Position numbers and translations under genes: made by a program
Notes under the pieces: generated by a model
What the model was told of the DNA's origin: nothing
Seen by the model: the letters and a program-made list of their open reading frames with translations, nothing else
The model's database searches: none
Part shown: one piece after another, positions 33,320 to 38,033 of the stretch
Position numbering within the stretch: position 1 is the stretch's first letter
How the letters are laid out: each line of letters begins with the position of its first letter
Assembly: GCA_018242525.1 (NCBI GenBank)
Contig: JAFEBS010000022.1
Coordinates: forward strand, 1-38,033
Source: Planctomycetota bacterium
Lineage (GTDB): Bacteria > Planctomycetota > Planctomycetia > Planctomycetales > Planctomycetaceae
Length of the DNA: 38,033 nt
Direction: 5' to 3'

Positions 33320-34867
33320 ATGGCGAAGGATATGGCTTACGAACTCATTGACGAAATCGAGCGTCTGGGGACACCGCGGATTCTGGTTATCGGCGACCTG
33401 ATCCTGGACCGCTATATCTGGGGCGATGCTGAACGAATCAGCCAGGAAGCCCCCGTGATCCTGTTGCGCGAAGATTCCCAGGAAACTCGACTGGGTGGTG
33501 CCGCCAACGTCGCCAACATGCTGCGCGGGCTGGATGCCGAAGTCACGCTCGCCGGCGTCATCGGAGCCGATGCGGACGGAACACTGGTAGTCGAAGAGTT
33601 GACGCGCGCGGGGGTCGATTGCTCAGCGCTCATCCCGGACGAAGAGCGTCCGACGACCTGCAAGGTCCGGTTCATGGGCCGGGCTCAGCATCGACATCCG
33701 CATCAGATGTTGCGTGTCGATCGCGAGCTGCGACATCCGATTCGGACCGGGATCGCGGAAAAGCTGCTGGCGGCGATACTGCCCCGGCTGCACGAGTTCC
33801 AGGCGGTCCTGATTTCCGATTATGCCAAGGGAGTTTGCACGGCCGAAGTGGTCCGGCCCCTGATCGCCGCGGCGCGTGCCGCCGGACTGCCTGTGGTTGT
33901 TGATCCCGCGGCGGGTGGCGACTACAGCCTGTACCGTGGTGCCACCGGAGTCACACCGAATCGCTCGGAAACTCACAAGGCGACCGGGGTCGAGATCCGT
34001 TCGATCGACGCGGCGTTTCACGCCGGGAATCTGCTGGTCGAAAAGTTCGGCCTCGACATGGCCTTCGTGACACTCGATCGCGACGGCATCGTCCTGGCAC
34101 GCCAGGGTGCCGAACCGGTTCATCTTCCCACGCGAATTCGTGAAGTCTACGACGTCACTGGTGCCGGGGACATGGTCCTGGCAATGTTCGGACTGGGCAT
34201 GGCGGCAGGGATCGAACCCACGCGGCTCTGTCGTCTGGCGAACGTCGCCGGGGGCCTGGAAGTCGAACAGGTGGGAGTGGTCCGGATCAGCCGCAAGGAA
34301 ATCCTGACCGACCTGCTGCACGGCAGTCGTCGCGCGCAGGGGAAAGTCTGTCAACTGGACGAACTGGCTCGTCACATTTCTGCCCGTCGCAAGGCGGGGC
34401 AAAAGGTCGTGCTGACGAATGGCTGCTTCGACCTGCTGCATGTGGGGCATGTTTCCTATTTGAAAGAGGCGGCGCGCGAAGGGGATTGCCTGGTCGTGGC
34501 GATCAACAGTGACGACAGCGTCCGTCGTCTGAACAAGGCACCGGATCGGCCGATCTTCGATCAGACTTATCGGGCGGAAATGCTGGCGGCACTGGAGTCG
34601 GTGGATTACGTCGTGATCTTCGGCGAAGAGACACCTCACGCCGTGCTGCGCGCGCTGCAGCCGGATGTCCTGGTCAAAGGCGGCACCTACCGCGACGACG
34701 AAATCGTCGGTCGCGAAGTCGTGGTGGAATATGGCGGCCGGGTGAAGGCGCTGGGAATCACCCCCGGTGTCTCCACCACCGAAATTGTGCGTCGACTGCG
34801 CGACGCAGAATCCGCATCGATTGCAATTCCCCTCCCGATCCCAAAACCGGAACGACGAGCGGCATGA
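33320..34867 (+). CDS. hldE: Bifunctional heptose-7-phosphate kinase / heptose-1-phosphate adenylyltransferase
   Basis: Makes ADP-heptose for LPS core: phosphorylation of D-glycero-D-manno-heptose 7-phosphate, then adenylyl transfer. The 515-aa product has an N-terminal ribokinase-type domain (RILVIGDLILDRYIWGDAER, LGGAANVANML, and the GAGD catalytic motif in YDVTGAGDMVLAMFG at 277-291). A C-terminal nucleotidyltransferase domain follows (VVLTNGCFDLLHVGHVSYLK with HVGH at 374-377, then LVKGGTY and TPGVSTTEIV). Both halves are complete. The start is ATG 33320 or ATG 33332; neither has an ideal ribosome-binding site, and the frame further upstream to 33080 does not look coding. Its TGA overlaps the ATG of waaF (ATGA at 34864-34867), which indicates translational coupling. 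Confidence 0.95.
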   Translation: MAKDMAYELIDEIERLGTPRILVIGDLILDRYIWGDAERISQEAPVILLREDSQETRLGGAANVANMLRGLDAEVTLAGVIGADADGTLVVEELTRAGVDCSALIPDEERPTTCKVRFMGRAQHRHPHQMLRVDRELRHPIRTGIAEKLLAAILPRLHEFQAVLISDYAKGVCTAEVVRPLIAAARAAGLPVVVDPAAGGDYSLYRGATGVTPNRSETHKATGVEIRSIDAAFHAGNLLVEKFGLDMAFVTLDRDGIVLARQGAEPVHLPTRIREVYDVTGAGDMVLAMFGLGMAAGIEPTRLCRLANVAGGLEVEQVGVVRISRKEILTDLLHGSRRAQGKVCQLDELARHISARRKAGQKVVLTNGCFDLLHVGHVSYLKEAAREGDCLVVAINSDDSVRRLNKAPDRPIFDQTYRAEMLAALESVDYVVIFGEETPHAVLRALQPDVLVKGGTYRDDEIVGREVVVEYGGRVKALGITPGVSTTEIVRRLRDAESASIAIPLPIPKPERRAA

Positions 34868-35910
34868 AACTGGCGATCTTTCTGCCGAACTGGATTGGCG
34901 ACGTCGTCATGGCGACTCCCGCTCTGCGCGCCGTGCGAGACCAGTTTCCAGCCGCTGAAATCGTCGGGATCATGCGGCCGTATGTCGCAGACGTGCTGAC
35001 CGGAACCGGCCTGCTCGACCGCCACCTGTATTACAATCCGCGCGGTAAAACCCCTGAGCAACGTGGCTGGACCTTTCTGCGCCAGCTTCGCGCGGAACAG
35101 TTCGACACGACGCTGCTGCTGACAAATTCATTGCGGACCGGAGTCCTGGCGTGGATGTCGGGGGCGGGTCGACGAGTTGGATTCGCACGCGACTGGCGTG
35201 GCTGGCTGCTGACCGATCGGGTCACTCCGTATTCACGGTCGGTCCCGAATCCGGTGATGGACGAATACCTGCGACTGGCGGAACGACTCGGCTGCACCAG
35301 TCGTCCCACTGCCCTCGAACTGGCAGTCGCGCTCCAGGATCTAGCACAGTTGGACCAGTTCTGGTCGACGGTCCCGTCAGCACGCCGTGATGCGTATGTC
35401 TGCCTGAACACGGGCGGAGCGTTCGGCGCCGCCAAGAACTGGCCGCGGGACAAGTTTGTCGAACTGGCCCGGCGCATCACCACCGAACTGAACAAGACCG
35501 TGCTCGTCGTCTGCGGACCATCCGAACGGGACGATGCCCGCTGGATCGCCGAGGCGGCGAACGATCCGGCCATCGTCAGCCTGGCCGACGCCAAACTGAG
35601 TCTCGGCCTGACCAAGGCGGCGATTCGCGAATCCGAATTGCTGGTCACCACCGATTCGGGGCCGCGGCACTTCGCGGCGGCGTTCGGAGTTCCCGTCATC
35701 ACGCTGTATGGTCCGACTCACATTGCCTGGAGTGATACTCGGTATGAAATGGGGGAGAACCTGCAATTGAAGCTGGATTGTGGTCCCTGTCAGCAACGGG
35801 AATGCCCGCTGAAGCATCACCGGTGCATGCAGGATCTTTCCGTGGACACGGTGTTCGCGGCGGTCCGACGACAACTGAGTCGATATCCATCGCGGCGACA
35901 TGTCGCCTGA
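34864..35910 (+). CDS. waaF: ADP-heptose:LPS heptosyltransferase (GT9, WaaF-like)
   Basis: Adds heptose to the LPS inner core at the cytoplasmic face of the membrane. The 348-aa GT9 protein starts MKLAIFLPNWIGDVVMATPA and has LYYNPRGK, RVGFARDWRGWLLTDRV, the nucleotide-site motif NTGGAFGAAKNWP at 182-194 and TTDSGPRHFAAAFGVPVITL at 262-281 followed by YGPT. A Cys cluster (CGPCQQREC, HHRC) near the end is common in heptosyltransferase II proteins. It overlaps hldE by four bases, so the two are coupled. The acceptor position (heptose I or II) is inferred from similarity to WaaF. Confidence 0.93.
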   Translation: MKLAIFLPNWIGDVVMATPALRAVRDQFPAAEIVGIMRPYVADVLTGTGLLDRHLYYNPRGKTPEQRGWTFLRQLRAEQFDTTLLLTNSLRTGVLAWMSGAGRRVGFARDWRGWLLTDRVTPYSRSVPNPVMDEYLRLAERLGCTSRPTALELAVALQDLAQLDQFWSTVPSARRDAYVCLNTGGAFGAAKNWPRDKFVELARRITTELNKTVLVVCGPSERDDARWIAEAANDPAIVSLADAKLSLGLTKAAIRESELLVTTDSGPRHFAAAFGVPVITLYGPTHIAWSDTRYEMGENLQLKLDCGPCQQRECPLKHHRCMQDLSVDTVFAAVRRQLSRYPSRRHVA

Positions 35911-35957
35911 ATTCCAGTGCGAAACCACGAAGTGGCCCGTTCCGTAAAGTCAAAGCT

Positions 35958-37103
35958 ATGCACATCGCCATCGTTCGACGTCACTGCACGCTGAAAAAGG
36001 GAGGTGCCGAGCGGTACTGCGTGAATCTCTTCCGCGGACTGCAGCGCCTGGGTCACCAGGTGACGATCGTCGGTGAAGCGATCGATGATGAACTGAAAGA
36101 CGAAGTGGCATTTGTCCCCGTGCCCGTCTTGCGGCTCAATTCGTGGACCCGGAACAAGTCGTTCTTCGTAAACACCGGCCTTGTGCTGAAGAAACACCGG
36201 TTCGATGTGGTCCATGGGTTGTCTCGAGTCGACGGGCTGGACACGTTCCGTCTGACCGAGCGGTTGCAGAAACACTGGGTCAACATGTATTACCGCAACC
36301 CGGTGACACGCTGGCTGCAACACTGGAACCCCCGGCATCGCGTGGTGTTTGACCTGGAGCAACGGATCTTCGGGCCGGGCGGGGTCCGCCGGGTGATTGT
36401 GCAGTCGCGCCTCGACGCCCGCCTGTTGCGGGAACAGTTCGGGGTCGACGATTCCCGCATCTGCCAGATCATCAACGGCGTCGACACCACCATCTTCCAT
36501 CCTGGTGTGCGTGCCGAACGAACGGCGGTCCGTGCCGAATGGAAGATCGACGCCGATGTGCCGCTGCTCGCCTTCGCGTCGATGGACTTCCGAGGCAAGG
36601 GACTGGACACTGTCATCGAAGCCTTGGCCCGGCTGAAGCATACGGAAACACAATTGCTGGTCCTGGGCCAGGGCACCGCGACCAGGTTTATCCGCAAAGC
36701 CCGCGCACTGGGCATCGAACGGCGCGTCATTTTTGCCGGACGTCAGTCTGCGATCCAGCGGTTCTACGGAGCCGCCGACTTGTTCGTGCTGCCGACAATT
36801 TATGAACCGTTTCCCAACGTCAACCTGGAAGCGATGGCCTGCGGGACGCCGGTGATCACCACCGCCACGGCCGGGGGGGCCGAGATCATTCACGAGGGAG
36901 CCAATGGCTACCTGATCCCCGATGCCTGGGCGGTCGACATCCTGGCAGAACGGATCGACGCGCACTTGTCGCTGCCGTCGTCGCGCAAACAATCGATGCA
37001 CGACGCGTGCTGGGATGCCGCCGCTCGTTTGCGGATCGTCGACAACGCTCAAAAAGTTGCCGCGATGTTTGCCGAGGTCCTGCAGGAAAAACACGCCGCC
37101 TGA
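35958..37103 (+). CDS. Family 4 glycosyltransferase, LPS-core type
   Basis: The 381-aa GT-B enzyme has an N-terminal acceptor domain (MHIAIVRRHCTLKKGGAERY, a WaaG-like start). The C-terminal nucleotide-sugar domain contains the EX7E motif EPFPNVNLE at 283-291, preceded by GAADLFVLPTIY and followed by AMACGTPVITT and GANGYLI. WaaG-type enzymes add glucose to heptose II; here the donor is not determined. ATG 35958 was chosen because the family N-terminus begins there; the ribosome-binding site is weak, and the frame upstream to 35778 overlaps waaF in another frame. It is 47 bp after waaF, same strand, so the hldE-waaF-GT4 genes probably form an LPS-core operon. Confidence 0.92.
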   Translation: MHIAIVRRHCTLKKGGAERYCVNLFRGLQRLGHQVTIVGEAIDDELKDEVAFVPVPVLRLNSWTRNKSFFVNTGLVLKKHRFDVVHGLSRVDGLDTFRLTERLQKHWVNMYYRNPVTRWLQHWNPRHRVVFDLEQRIFGPGGVRRVIVQSRLDARLLREQFGVDDSRICQIINGVDTTIFHPGVRAERTAVRAEWKIDADVPLLAFASMDFRGKGLDTVIEALARLKHTETQLLVLGQGTATRFIRKARALGIERRVIFAGRQSAIQRFYGAADLFVLPTIYEPFPNVNLEAMACGTPVITTATAGGAEIIHEGANGYLIPDAWAVDILAERIDAHLSLPSSRKQSMHDACWDAAARLRIVDNAQKVAAMFAEVLQEKHAA

Positions 37104-37188
37104 TGTATTCTGTGCAGGGGACTTCCATCCGCCGGTTCCCGATCCATTCACTCAATCGCTCAGCCAATTCAAGATCCAAAGGGAACTC

Positions 37189-37836
37189 ATGAGCCCTGTC
37201 AGCAGCCAGACTGTCCTGGAACAACTGAAGTGGCGTTACGCCGTCAAGAAATTTGACCCCGTCCGTCCGATTTCCCCTGAAGACTGGACGGTGCTGGAAC
37301 AGTCGCTGGTGTTGTCGCCTTCGTCGTTTGGCCTGCAGCCATGGCGGTTCGTGGTGATTACCAACCCGGACACAAAAAGCCAGTTGAAGCCAATCTCGTA
37401 TGGTCAGCAGCAGGTCGTGGACGCGTCGCATGTCGTGGTGTTTGCGATTCGGCAGAACCTGTCGACCGACGACATCGACAAGTTCGTCGCCCGCACGGCC
37501 GAAGTCCACGGCAAAACGGTCGAGACTCTGGCCGGGTTCCGCAAGGTGATGGTCGGAACCCTGCACGGTGGCAGCATCAACCTGAACCACTGGGCCACAT
37601 TACAGGTCTACATCGCCCTGGGCCAGTTCATGGCGGCAGCAGCGATGATGGGAATCGACACCTGTCCGATGGAAGGGATCGTCCCCGCCAAGTACGACGC
37701 GCTGCTGGGTCTGAACGAACAGGGTTACGCCACCGCGGTCGCCTGTGTTGCCGGGTATCGCGCGACGGATGACAAGTACGCCCAGTTACCCAAGGTGCGG
37801 TTCAAGACCGAGGATGTGGTGGTCAGAATTGATTGA
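37189..37836 (+). CDS. NfsB-like FMN nitroreductase
   Basis: The 215-aa product begins MSPVSSQTVLEQLKWRYAVK. It has the FMN-contacting R16 in RYAVKKFD, SPSSFGLQPWRFVVI at 43-57, and a C-terminal TCPMEGIVPAKYDALLGL and AGYRATDDKYAQLPKVRF, as in NfsB/oxygen-insensitive NAD(P)H nitroreductases. These are homodimeric cytoplasmic flavoenzymes reducing nitroaromatics or quinones; the physiological substrate is unknown. ATG 37189 is preceded by AAGGGA with six bases spacing, a strong ribosome-binding site. The open frame upstream to 36922 overlaps the GT4 gene and is rejected. It lies 85 bp after the GT4 gene; whether it is cotranscribed is uncertain. Confidence 0.93.
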   Translation: MSPVSSQTVLEQLKWRYAVKKFDPVRPISPEDWTVLEQSLVLSPSSFGLQPWRFVVITNPDTKSQLKPISYGQQQVVDASHVVVFAIRQNLSTDDIDKFVARTAEVHGKTVETLAGFRKVMVGTLHGGSINLNHWATLQVYIALGQFMAAAAMMGIDTCPMEGIVPAKYDALLGLNEQGYATAVACVAGYRATDDKYAQLPKVRFKTEDVVVRID

Positions 37837-38033
37837 CGATTTTCGTTGGGGCTGTGCGAAGCGGCACTGTGGCACTGACGATGCGGATGAATAGTACCGC
37901 CAATTTGACGTGAAGAAGCCTGTGTGTAATTCATTCAAATCGCCAGGTGCCACCCAACGCGGGTAACGAGTTTTGTCACGAATTTCCCAAGGATTAGGAC
38001 GCAGAAGCAATATCCGTTGTAGAGTCGACATGT

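Noticed and set aside
35817..37151. 444-residue open frame on the minus strand
   Set aside because: Antisense to the GT4 glycosyltransferase; no family features.
37786..38031. 81-residue open frame on the minus strand at the right edge
   Set aside because: It overlaps the 3' end of the nitroreductase gene, lacks a ribosome-binding site that can be judged at the edge, and shows no family features; a partial gene cannot be excluded.
1..38033. CRISPR array, tRNA/rRNA genes, prophage or insertion sequence
   Set aside because: No regularly spaced repeats with unique spacers, no tRNA-like cloverleaf noticed, and no transposase, integrase or phage protein recognised; the repeats seen are short and dispersed.

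Overview
The window looks like a chromosome segment of a planctomycete (Planctomycetales-type). This rests on high GC, many Hanks-type Ser/Thr kinases with extracytoplasmic sensor domains, an exported multihaem cytochrome carrying a PA14 domain, a short secretin-like STN protein, Tat-exported TIM-barrel enzymes, LPS-core genes and dispersed hairpin repeats of the kind seen in that phylum. No tRNA, rRNA, CRISPR array, transposase, integrase or phage gene was recognised.

Layout. 1-680: 5' part of a comM/yifB-type AAA+ gene on the minus strand, cut by the window edge. 681-1425: long repeat-bearing intergenic region. 1426-7484: flagellar export and placement module flhA, flhF, flhG, a small membrane-protein ORF and a sigma-28 (FliA/WhiG) gene, closed by a strong hairpin at 7514-7545. 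7548-9399: divergent pair, an STN-domain exported protein and a creatininase-like exported protein with an altered metal site. 9689-13126: acyl-CoA thioesterase and purF on minus, proB on plus, then a 49-aa membrane peptide. 13730-17583 (minus): a membrane Ser/Thr kinase with a beta-helix-like ectodomain, followed by a Tat-exported sugar isomerase-like TIM barrel. 17919-19125: a small hypothetical gene and a YfcE-like phosphoesterase. 19283-20422: a cystathionine gamma-synthase-like PLP enzyme. 20483-26302 (minus): two paralogous membrane kinases flanking an exported coiled-coil/TPR protein. 27213-32047 (minus): an operon-like run of penta-haem cytochrome c/PA14 protein, beta-propeller dehydrogenase-like protein and a YhcH-family protein. 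32300-37103: a hypothetical protein, then hldE, waaF and a GT4 glycosyltransferase for LPS core. 37189-37836: nitroreductase.

The most interesting points are these. (i) The kinase cluster at 20483-26302 contains two kinases whose first ~300 residues align without gaps but whose ectodomains are unrelated; one is a C-type-lectin-like domain and the other a laminin-G/DUF1080-like fold, and an exported helical protein is encoded between them. This is a candidate carbohydrate or surface-sensing phosphorelay. (ii) Dispersed repeats have entered the coding ends and linker of flhF and flhG; the inverted-repeat element at the flhF 3' end supplies its C-terminal tail and abuts its stop codon. (iii) FlhG lacks the second Asp of the MinD-type DxD motif. 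(iv) The creatininase-like protein has lost several canonical metal ligands.

All assignments come from reading the sequence and translated motifs; no database search was run.
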